From: Ensifer adhaerens
GTDB lineage: Bacteria > Pseudomonadota > Alphaproteobacteria > Rhizobiales > Rhizobiaceae
Reading direction: 5' to 3'
Assembly (NCBI RefSeq): GCF_000697965.2
Contig: NZ_CP015880.1
Coordinates: forward strand, 372,001-436,000
DNA: 64,000 nt
Shown piece after piece: positions 1 through 6,999 of the stretch. A program made the translations under genes and the position numbers. The notes under the pieces are model-generated. The model was given only the letters and a program-made list of their open reading frames with translations, did not search any database and was not told the origin of the DNA. The stretch's first letter is position 1, and every line of letters begins with the position of its first letter.

Positions 1-2750
1 TGAGCGAAGAGCGCGGCGAAAGGTTTGCCGCGGATCTCGCCCTCGTCATAGTTGAAGAGCGCGCTTGCCGAGCGGTTCATCGAGCGGATGTCGCCGTCAT
101 GCCCGAGAATGACAACGCCATCGGTTGCGGTTTCGAGGATGGACTTGAGTTCGTCGATTTCCGTCTTCAGACGGTCGACGTCGTCACCGGAGATGGCATC
201 GTCTGCTTTCGTCGACGGCGCGTTCGCGGCCGCCGGCGTCAGCGCCAGCATCAGCGCGCTCCGGCCTTCCCAGCGGATCGTGTGCAGCCGTGCGATGACC
301 GGCCGCATCTGACCGTCCCTGCGGATCAGCATCATCGTGCCGTCGGGTTCCTGGTCGGTCGCCTCTTCGCCATTGGCAAAGAGTGCGTCAAGGCCGCCTT
401 CCCGGACAAAGTCGTCGAGGTCGCCATAGGCGGTGAGCCGCAGAAATTCCGGATTGGCGTGCAGCAGCTTTTCCCCGCGATGCACGAGCATACCGATTGG
501 CAGGCTGTCGAGGATCTCGCCGCTAAGGCCGATATCTGCCCCTTGCTGCTCGAGATGCACGTTCGCCTGTTCGTCCTCGGCTGCGCCGTCGTCGGTCTCT
601 TCTCCGGTTTCTTCCACGCCAGTCGGTTCTTCTGCCGCTGGCGTCGAGGAAGTGATGGCTTCGTGCGCGTCTACCGGGAAGGGTGTGCTTGCATCGGCCG
701 CTGCGTCGCTTTCCTCTGCCGGTGCGGTTTCCGCCGGCCTGCCAAAATGCTCGCCCAATTGCCGCGCGATCTCGCGGAACGCCGCCTGTTCGCCCCGCGT
801 CAGCGCGGTCGCCGCGCGATGCTTCTCGAGTTCGACGATCTTGTCGGAGACGGGGGGCTCAGCGTTGTCGACGAGCTGTAGGGCAGGGCGCTCTCCCTGG
901 AAGAGATCGTCAGTTGCGGCGACCTGTTCGTCCGCGGCAACTTCGGCTGCATGGTCCGGCTCTGCCTCTGCCTCCTCGCTGGAGGTGAGGGTCTGGTCTT
1001 GGGGCGCATCACGATCCTGCGCAGCTGCGACAGGCTCGGCCTCCGTTTCGGAGGACCTCTGCGCGACGACCTGCACCTCGTCGGCGGACCGCTCCTCGAT
1101 CTCAGGGCCGACGGTCTCAGGATCGACCGCTGGAGTATGCGCGTGGTCTTCCGACGGCGTCGCTTCCGCGGCAGCTTCTGCCGTCATGTCCGTTGCGGCG
1201 CCGAACGTCAGGCCGTTGGCGTGCTCGTCTTCGACGGCATCGGCAAGGCGCACGATACCGAAACCGCGAAAGCCGTCGAATTCGCGTGCGCGCGAGTAGG
1301 TGGGCAGGGCCGCCAGGTCGACCGGAACCTTGAGGCTGGTGCCCTGCACGGGCCAGAAAATCGTCTTGCCCGACCAGGTGTCGCGGCGTTGCAGCAGCGC
1401 GCCGATCTTCTGATCAGGATCGAGGCCGTAGCGTGCTGCCACGTGGTTAAAGGTGGCGCCGATCACATCGGCGGCGCGCGGACCGACGGCGGTGGCGAAT
1501 TCCTCGGATATCTCGCTGAAGCGGCCTTCGGCGTCGATCTTCCAGACGAAGCGGACGGCACGGCCGCCGGGCACGAAGGCGAAGTCGGCCTGTTCCGTTT
1601 CAGCGGTGCCGGCATCGGTCGCCTCTACCGTCTCATCCTCGCGAGTGACCTCTTCCGTCACGGGGATTTCCGCGGCAACCGGCGTATCGTTCGCGGTCAC
1701 GTCGGTCGCGACTGCAAGCGCCGGCTCGCCGTCATCTTCCGCTGGCTCCACGCCCTGCGCCGACGTTTCCGCATCTGCGGCGGCAAGCGCCTCCGGTTCC
1801 TCCGGTAAAGCGACCTGGCCTGCAGCGACGTGGACGCCTGCGTCCTCAAGGTCGCCATCGTCCTGTGGCGCGGCAACCGGTTCGACGGACTCCGCCTGTT
1901 CGAATGCGTCGGCCAGGGCAGCGTCTTCGGCTGGTGCAGCGCTTTCGACCAGCGCTTCGGCCGGTTCGACGATATCCTTTGCCTCCGGGGCCGGTGTCTC
2001 GGCGGTCGGTTCCAGCTCTTCGGCCAGCGGCAAGATCGGCAACACTTGCGCTGCCGGGGTCTCTTCGTCCGGATCGAGCGTGCCGAGAATGGTCTCGACA
2101 GCAAAGAGCAGATGCAGCGACGGTTCGTCGGCGATCTTGCCGACCGCGGCCGGCAGGTGCCCCTTCCGCGTTGCGACCGGGCGCTTGATCAGCCAGTCGT
2201 GGTCTCGGCCGACCGTATCGACGAGCTGCTTGCGCGTCTCGTCCGACATGCCGAGATCGATGAAGCCCGGCGAGTGTGCGATGATGCCGCCGTTGCCATC
2301 GAGAACGGCCATGTGGGTGTCCGGGCCGTCGAGGCCGGCGATCATGCGCGCAGCGCGATCCTCAAGCGACAGCGGCGTGCCCGAATGCGGTGCAGTAAAG
2401 AGCACCGCGTCCTCGTCCGGGCGCACGCGGATCATCTCCACGCTCACATTCAGCGGTGTGCCGCGGAAACCCGAGAACTTCCGGATCGAAAGCTGGCGCC
2501 GGTCGCCGGCGCGCACGAGCTGCGCTCCCGCGGCCTTGAGCTGACGCAGCGACAGCTCGCCCTGGTCCGGTCCCGCATCGATGAAATCATAGATCGACCC
2601 GGCGCCGAAAAAGGCCGCGCCCTGGTCGTTGGCCCAGAGAATGCGCGCAAAGTCCCGCGAAAACAGGATCGCCGCGTCGCCGCGGGCAAAATGCTCCCGC
2701 ACCCGCGCATGCACGGCGATATCAATGAAGGGATACTGTCTCGCGGGCAT
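1..2750 (-). CDS. cbrA: CbrA-like PAS-domain sensor histidine kinase (N-terminal part, cut by the window edge)
   Basis: Open frame from ATG at 2750 running off the left edge, about 916 codons. The N-terminus (about residues 1-200) looks like a PAS-type sensor module. A very long linker follows, rich in Ala, Glu, Asp and Pro, then PAS-like segments near residues 400-470 and 760-916. The H-box and ATPase domains lie outside the window, so kinase identity rests on architecture and position. A large kinase beside a phasin gene matches my memory of S. meliloti cbrA, a PdhS-family kinase acting on DivK and, through it, on CtrA. No signal peptide or membrane segment is visible, suggesting a cytoplasmic or polar protein. 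A CtrA-type box lies 32-46 bp upstream of the start. Another PdhS-family kinase remains possible. Confidence 0.7.
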   Translation of the reverse strand, partial: MPARQYPFIDIAVHARVREHFARGDAAILFSRDFARILWANDQGAAFFGAGSIYDFIDAGPDQGELSLRQLKAAGAQLVRAGDRRQLSIRKFSGFRGTPLNVSVEMIRVRPDEDAVLFTAPHSGTPLSLEDRAARMIAGLDGPDTHMAVLDGNGGIIAHSPGFIDLGMSDETRKQLVDTVGRDHDWLIKRPVATRKGHLPAAVGKIADEPSLHLLFAVETILGTLDPDEETPAAQVLPILPLAEELEPTAETPAPEAKDIVEPAEALVESAAPAEDAALADAFEQAESVEPVAAPQDDGDLEDAGVHVAAGQVALPEEPEALAAADAETSAQGVEPAEDDGEPALAVATDVTANDTPVAAEIPVTEEVTREDETVEATDAGTAETEQADFAFVPGGRAVRFVWKIDAEGRFSEISEEFATAVGPRAADVIGATFNHVAARYGLDPDQKIGALLQRRDTWSGKTIFWPVQGTSLKVPVDLAALPTYSRAREFDGFRGFGIVRLADAVEDEHANGLTFGAATDMTAEAAAEATPSEDHAHTPAVDPETVGPEIEERSADEVQVVAQRSSETEAEPVAAAQDRDAPQDQTLTSSEEAEAEPDHAAEVAADEQVAATDDLFQGERPALQLVDNAEPPVSDKIVELEKHRAATALTRGEQAAFREIARQLGEHFGRPAETAPAEESDAAADASTPFPVDAHEAITSSTPAAEEPTGVEETGEETDDGAAEDEQANVHLEQQGADIGLSGEILDSLPIGMLVHRGEKLLHANPEFLRLTAYGDLDDFVREGGLDALFANGEEATDQEPDGTMMLIRRDGQMRPVIARLHTIRWEGRSALMLALTPAAANAPSTKADDAISGDDVDRLKTEIDELKSILETATDGVVILGHDGDIRSMNRSASALFNYDEGEIRGKPFAALFA

Positions 2751-2781
2751 AAAGGGGGCCTATTGACGGATCGCTTGCGGG

Positions 2782-2796
2782 TTAACACTCTATTAA
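2782..2796 (-). promoter_or_regulatory. Putative CtrA-binding site upstream of cbrA
   Basis: Read on the minus strand the site is TTAA-N7-TTAAC (the C is at 2781-side flank reading into the gene direction), the full CtrA consensus of alphaproteobacteria. It sits 32-46 bp upstream of the cbrA start codon, in an otherwise gene-free spacer. CtrA binding is inferred. Confidence 0.55.
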
Positions 2797-2876
2797 TACC
2801 CGGCAGGCCCGCAAGGGTCCAGCGAGGGCCGGAGCTTCGTCACGGCTTTCAGCGCGAAAGGTTAATTCTCCGGATT

Positions 2877-2909
2877 TTGTGCACTGCACAATTTTATTGC
2901 AATGCACAA
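2877..2909. promoter_or_regulatory. Two PhaR/AniA-type operator sites upstream of the phasin gene
   Basis: TGCACTGCACAA at 2880-2891 and TGCAATGCACAA at 2898-2909 both fit TGCRNYGCASMA, the PhaR motif I recall from Bradyrhizobium. The first lies in a perfect 15-bp palindrome (2877-2891, TTGTGCA-C-TGCACAA). The copies start 18 bp apart and lie just upstream of a TATAAT hexamer at 2922-2927, so a bound PhaR would cover the -35 region. Confidence 0.6.
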
Positions 2910-2921
2910 GCAAGTAGTTTA

Positions 2922-2927
2922 TATAAT
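2922..2927 (+). promoter_or_regulatory. Likely -10 element of the phasin promoter
   Basis: A perfect TATAAT lies 54 bp upstream of the phasin ATG. The -35 region is poorly defined (TTGCAA at 2897-2902 would give a long 19-bp spacer) and overlaps the second PhaR-type site. Confidence 0.45.
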
Positions 2928-2980
2928 GCGCATCAATCAACGGCGCCTCTGAAGAGGGCCAGACACCAAGGAGCGCTTTC

Positions 2981-3430
2981 ATGGCTACCAAGAAGACCGA
3001 CGACGTATTTTCCCTTTCCTCTTTCGACCCGGCGAAGTTCACCGACAGCTTCCGCGACTTCGCGGAAAAGGGTGCCGTCCAGTCGAAGGAAGCCTATGCC
3101 AAGATGAAGACCGCTGCCGAAGAGGCAACGAAGACCGTTGAAGCAACGCTCGAAAGCGCCCAGACCGGCTCCGTCGAACTCGGTCTCAAGGCCATCGACG
3201 CACTGCGCACCAATGCCGAAAACTCGCTGTCTCACATGGAAGCGCTGCTCGGCGTGAAGTCGCTGTCGGAATTCGTCGAACTGCAGACGAGCTTTGTCCG
3301 CAAGCAGGCCGAACTCGCCGTCGAGCAGGCGAAGTCGATGCAGGAAGCCACCAAGAAGGTTGCCGAAAACGTCACCAAGCCGGGCAAGGACGCCGCTGAA
3401 AAAGCGATGTCGTCCTTCAAGAAGGTCTAA
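2981..3430 (+). CDS. phaP: Phasin family protein (PHB granule-associated)
   Basis: 149 aa. The sequence is helical, rich in Lys, Ala and Glu, has no membrane segment or signal peptide, and carries the phasin_2 pattern: FDPAKF near residue 18, a central SVELGLKAIDALR-like helix near residue 66, and a C-terminal Lys/Ala helix ending SSFKKV. Phasins coat polyhydroxybutyrate granules and control their size and number. The start ATG follows CAAGGAGCG, a good ribosome binding site. The gene is monocistronic, with its own promoter region, two PhaR-type sites and a strong terminator at 3508. It corresponds to what I recall as phaP1 beside cbrA in S. meliloti. Confidence 0.9.
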   Translation: MATKKTDDVFSLSSFDPAKFTDSFRDFAEKGAVQSKEAYAKMKTAAEEATKTVEATLESAQTGSVELGLKAIDALRTNAENSLSHMEALLGVKSLSEFVELQTSFVRKQAELAVEQAKSMQEATKKVAENVTKPGKDAAEKAMSSFKKV

Positions 3431-3507
3431 AGTCAACCGAGCGCGCCGGCTGAACGATGGCGACAGACTGCTGTCGCCGAATTCTGCCATCTGCGCCCAA
3501 AACCAAG

Positions 3508-3537
3508 AATCCGGATGGCTTGCCATCCGGATTTTTT
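3508..3537 (+). terminator. Rho-independent terminator of the phasin gene
   Basis: A perfect 11-bp stem AATCCGGATGG / CCATCCGGATT with a 4-nt loop CTTG is followed by a run of T residues, 78 bp after the phasin stop codon. Confidence 0.85.
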
Positions 3538-3619
3538 CCAGGATAATCTCAAGTTAAGGCTTGCAAAGCGACGGAAGTCTCCGTATGTGAGCCGCCAAGC
3601 GACTGATGTCGCTTTATGT

Positions 3620-3696
3620 GCGGTTGTAGCTCAGTTGGTTAGAGCGCAGGTTTGTGGCACCTGAGGTCGTAGGTTCGATTCCCACCAACCGTACCA
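3620..3696 (+). tRNA. tRNA-His (anticodon GTG)
   Basis: 77 nt including an encoded CCA. The acceptor stem GCGGTTG pairs with CAACCGT, giving a G1:U72 wobble. The D-arm is GCTC..GAGC, the anticodon stem CAGGT/ACCTG with loop TTGTGGC (anticodon GTG), and the T-loop TTCGATT. The discriminator is A73 and the base before G1 is T, so no G-1 is encoded. This is the divergent tRNA-His known from a clade of alphaproteobacteria, read by a matching unusual HisRS. Confidence 0.95.
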
Positions 3697-3745
3697 TTTC
3701 TTCCCTATACGATAGGTATCGCGATTTGCGGGGCGCCTTGCTTCT

Positions 3746-3946
3746 TCAGAACAGCTTGGCCAAGGCTCTGAGCGCCACCACGTCCTGTACGCCATTCTGA
3801 TAAAGTTCGATCAGCCGGGCGGCGAGCGCCGTTGCCTCTCCCGACTGGCGCGACAGCTCTCGCTCTCTTAGTGTTTCCTTGAAGACATCGTCGATCTTGG
3901 TGAGTTCACCCGGCAGGATCGGCGGGCCCGGTATGGACACAAGCAT
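3746..3946 (-). CDS. Small hypothetical protein
   Basis: 66 aa. It opens with a Pro-rich segment, MLVSIPGPPILPGEL, followed by a charged amphipathic helix and a C-terminal stretch with ALRALAKLF. No known domain, signal peptide or membrane segment was recognised. The ATG follows AAAGGAGTG at good spacing, which supports a real gene. An exact GGAAC-N17-CGTT motif on the same strand (4046-4071) lies about 100 bp upstream, so it is probably transcribed by the general-stress ECF sigma factor. Function is unknown. Confidence 0.7.
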   Translation of the reverse strand: MLVSIPGPPILPGELTKIDDVFKETLRERELSRQSGEATALAARLIELYQNGVQDVVALRALAKLF

Positions 3947-4045
3947 CCTTTCACACTCCTTTGTCGAAATGGGAGCGCGAGCCGATTGCGACCGGCGTGC
4001 TCGCAGCCATCGCCTTGAGCAAGCAGCTCAATTCCCTGTGAAGGC

Positions 4046-4071
4046 AACGTCGGGATACCGCGCCAGGTTCC
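4046..4071 (-). promoter_or_regulatory. EcfG/RpoE2-type promoter (GGAAC-N17-CGTT)
   Basis: On the minus strand GGAAC (4067-4071) and CGTT (4046-4049) are separated by 17 bp, the exact consensus of the alphaproteobacterial general-stress sigma factor. It points at the 66-aa gene starting at 3946. Confidence 0.65.
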
Positions 4072-4194
4072 TGTCGCGGCAATACCCAATTCGGGCTAGC
4101 GCTTGGGCGCGGGTCGGATCCGGTTCGAATGGACATAGGGCTCATCCGCCGGTAAAATTTCGCCAAGAGGATTCCCAGTAAGGCGTCGCAATCC

Positions 4195-5958
4195 ATGGCC
4201 AAAGAATCCATCACACGGCGGCTTGCCGCCATCCTGGCTGCTGATGTCGTTGGCTATAGCCGGCTGATGGAGCGAGACGAGAAAACCACCTATACGCAGC
4301 TCATGGCGCGCTGGAGCGAAGTGCTGGAACCGCTCGTCGAAACCCACCAGGGCCGGGTGTTCAAGCGAACGGGCGACGGCGTGCTGGTCGAGTTTTCCAG
4401 CGCGGTCAATGCGGTCGAATGTGCGGCTGCCTTGCAGCGGGCGATGATCTCCGCCAATGCGGACGTGCCCCACGATCAGCAAATCGTGCTGCGCGTCGGC
4501 ATCAACATGGGCGACATCATGGTCGCCGACAGCGACCTCTACGGCGACGGCGTCAATGTCGCAGCCCGGATCGAGGCGCTTGCGAGGCCCGGCGGCGTGG
4601 CGATTTCGGACGGGGTGCACGAATATGTGCACGGCCGCATCGATCTCATTTTCGTCGACAGCGGCCATCACGAGGTCAAGAACATCGAGCGGCCGGTGCA
4701 TATCTGGAGCTGGTCGCCGGACGAGTATGCCGACGCGCCCATCAAGGTCGCCGCCGAGGTGCCACCGCAGCTTCCGAGCCGGCCGTCGATCGCCGTGCTG
4801 CCGTTCGACAATATGTCCGGCGATCCGGAGCAGGGCTATTTCGCCGACGGCATTACCGAGGACATCATCACCGATCTCTCGAAGGTCTCCGGTCTCTTCG
4901 TGATCGCCCGCAATTCCTCCTTCGCCTATAAGGGCAAGTCGGCGGATATCCGCCAGGTGAGCCGCGACCTCGGCGTTCGCTATGTGCTCGAAGGCAGCGT
5001 GCGCCGCGCCGCCAACCGCATTCGCATCAACGCTCAGATGATCGACGGCACCACCGGGGGCCATCTCTGGGCCGAGCGCTACGATCGCGGCATCGAGGAT
5101 ATTTTCGAGGTTCAGGACGAGGTGACGCGCACCATCGTGACGGCGCTCAAGGTGAAGCTGACGGCCGGAGAAACGGAGCGGCGCGAGGGGCGCGGCAAGG
5201 TCGATCCGGAGGCCTATGATCTGCTCGTACGGTCGCGCCAGGCGATCCTGCGGTTCGACGCGGTATCGTCTGCGGAGGCGCGCAGCATGCTCGAACGTGC
5301 GATCGCCATCGACCCGGCGCTTGCCGCGGCGTATGGGTCGCTCGCGATCATTGCCATGACCGACTACATCAACCGGTGGAACGGTGGCACCGTCGACAAT
5401 ATCGAGCGCGCTCTCAAGCTTGCACAGAAGGCCGTCGAGACCGACGAGCATGAACCCCACGGCCACCACGCGCTCGCGATTGCGCTCTGCTGGAAGCGCC
5501 GCTTCGACGAGGCCGAGCGGGCCGCCCAACGCACGATCGAGCTCGACCCGAACTCCGCCGGCGGCCACACGCAGCTCGGCACGATCAGAGATTTCCTGGG
5601 CCAGTTCGAGGAGGCCTTGCCCTTCTATACCCGCGCCCACAGGCTCGATCCGCAGTTCGACCTGGCGCTGCATTTCCTCGGCCGGACCCTGCTCAATCTC
5701 GGCCGTTTCGACGAAGCCGAGATTGCCTTCAAGCGGCGCCTGGCCTTGGCACCGCGTTCGGACATGACGCGCTTCTATCTCGCCTGTCTTTATGGCCGCA
5801 CCGGACGCCATGAGGAGGCGCGGCGCTACTGGCACGAGGTCTTCGAGGTCAATCCGGACTTTTCCATCGACCACTTCAAGCGGGCGATGCCTTACGAGGA
5901 TCCGGCCGTCATTCCGCGGCTGATTGACGGCCTGCGGGAGGCCGGGATTTCGCTATAG
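4195..5958 (+). CDS. Class III adenylate/guanylate cyclase with TolB-like and TPR regions
   Basis: 587 aa. The N-terminal class III cyclase domain spans about residues 1-180. It has both metal-binding Asp residues (D17 in AADVVGYS, D61 in RTGDG) and the transition-state pair N121 and R125 in NVAARIE, so it should be active. A TolB-like segment follows at about residues 200-320 (PSIAVLPFDNMSGDPEQ), then TPR repeats to the C-terminus (FDEAERAAQRTIELDP, FEEALPFYTRAHRLDP). This is the common rhizobial soluble cyclase layout, and the organisms carry many paralogues. It should make cAMP from ATP in the cytoplasm, with the C-terminus probably sensing a partner or ligand. It appears monocistronic. 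Confidence 0.88.
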   Translation: MAKESITRRLAAILAADVVGYSRLMERDEKTTYTQLMARWSEVLEPLVETHQGRVFKRTGDGVLVEFSSAVNAVECAAALQRAMISANADVPHDQQIVLRVGINMGDIMVADSDLYGDGVNVAARIEALARPGGVAISDGVHEYVHGRIDLIFVDSGHHEVKNIERPVHIWSWSPDEYADAPIKVAAEVPPQLPSRPSIAVLPFDNMSGDPEQGYFADGITEDIITDLSKVSGLFVIARNSSFAYKGKSADIRQVSRDLGVRYVLEGSVRRAANRIRINAQMIDGTTGGHLWAERYDRGIEDIFEVQDEVTRTIVTALKVKLTAGETERREGRGKVDPEAYDLLVRSRQAILRFDAVSSAEARSMLERAIAIDPALAAAYGSLAIIAMTDYINRWNGGTVDNIERALKLAQKAVETDEHEPHGHHALAIALCWKRRFDEAERAAQRTIELDPNSAGGHTQLGTIRDFLGQFEEALPFYTRAHRLDPQFDLALHFLGRTLLNLGRFDEAEIAFKRRLALAPRSDMTRFYLACLYGRTGRHEEARRYWHEVFEVNPDFSIDHFKRAMPYEDPAVIPRLIDGLREAGISL

Positions 5959-5989
5959 GTGCGGCGCCGACGTCAGGCGTTTGAGCGCT

Positions 5990-6871
5990 TCATATGAAGA
6001 TCTGGTGCTCCGCGGTCACCAGTTCCTGCAGAAAGGCGACGACGGTGCGAACGCGCACGAGATCGCGCGCGCTTTCGTGATAGGTGGTCCAGTAGGCACG
6101 GCGGATGGTCGTTTCCGGCAGGATACGTTTTAGTTCCGGCGCATGGCGGGCAATGTAATTGTGCAGAATGCCGATGCCGGCGCTGGAACGCACCGCCTCC
6201 GTCTGGCCGGTGGCGCTCGATATCTCGAACGAGGCATCCCAGCTGCGCATGATCTCGGCGGAAAAATTCAGCGACGGCGTGAAGATCAGATCCTCGACGT
6301 AGCCGATGCGGCGGTGCTCCCTGAGGTCGTCGATCGTCTGCGGCGTGCCGTGCTTTTCGAGATAGTCGGCCGAGGCGTAGAGGCCGAGCGTATAGTCGGT
6401 GAGTTTCGAGGAAACGAGGCGCCCCTGTTCCGGACGTTCGATGGTGATCGCGATATCGGCCTCGCGCTGCGACAGCGAGAACGACCGAGGGACCGGCACG
6501 AGCTGCAGTTTCAATTCCGGATAGCGCGCCGTCAGCCGGCCGAGCCGGGGTGCGAGGAAAGAAACACCGAAACCGTCGGGTGCACCGATGCGCACCGTGC
6601 CGGCGATCGCCGTGTCGATCCGGCCGATCTGCGATTGCGCCGCCAGCATTTCCGTTTCCATGCGCTCGGCTGCCGCAAGGAAGATTTCGCCCTCGGCGGT
6701 CAGTTCGCAACCGTTCGGCCGACGAACGAGCAACCGTGTCTTCATCGCCTCTTCCAGCGCAGTCACCCGACGGCTGAGCGTGGCATGATTGACGCCGAGC
6801 CGCTTGGATGCGGCCAGGATCTGTCCGGTCCGCGCGACGGCTAGAAACATTCTGACATCGTCCCAGTTCAC
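5990..6871 (-). CDS. LysR family transcriptional regulator, divergent from mmsA
   Basis: 293 aa, starting at GTG 6871 (AGGA upstream). The N-terminal winged helix-turn-helix is at residues 1-60 (MFLAVARTGQILAASKRLGVNHATLSRRV). The remaining two thirds is the periplasmic-binding-like effector domain. The gene is divergent from mmsA with a 128-bp spacer holding a 7-bp inverted repeat (6892-6923), so control of mmsA and itself is the simplest guess. The effector is unknown. Confidence 0.85.
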   Translation of the reverse strand: MNWDDVRMFLAVARTGQILAASKRLGVNHATLSRRVTALEEAMKTRLLVRRPNGCELTAEGEIFLAAAERMETEMLAAQSQIGRIDTAIAGTVRIGAPDGFGVSFLAPRLGRLTARYPELKLQLVPVPRSFSLSQREADIAITIERPEQGRLVSSKLTDYTLGLYASADYLEKHGTPQTIDDLREHRRIGYVEDLIFTPSLNFSAEIMRSWDASFEISSATGQTEAVRSSAGIGILHNYIARHAPELKRILPETTIRRAYWTTYHESARDLVRVRTVVAFLQELVTAEHQIFI

Positions 6872-6891
6872 AGTGCGACAATCCTATACAA

Positions 6892-6923
6892 AACCGTTGG
6901 ACTTCAATTTTTGCACAACGGTT
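6892..6923. promoter_or_regulatory. Inverted repeat in the LysR-mmsA spacer, possible LysR operator
   Basis: AACCGTT at 6892-6898 and its exact reverse complement AACGGTT at 6917-6923 are separated by 18 bp, so the two half-sites are 25 bp apart. It lies 21-52 bp upstream of the lysR start and about 77-108 bp upstream of mmsA. Confidence 0.35.
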
Positions 6924-6999
6924 GCTGAATATCGGAAATTGATTTGTTGAAATCGTAGTGCGATCATGCCGCCACAATCAAGATCTGGAGGAACCATTC

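Noticed and set aside
4096..5874. 592-aa open frame antisense to the cyclase gene
   Set aside because: GC-rich shadow of the real gene; composition and lack of ribosome binding site and domains argue against it.
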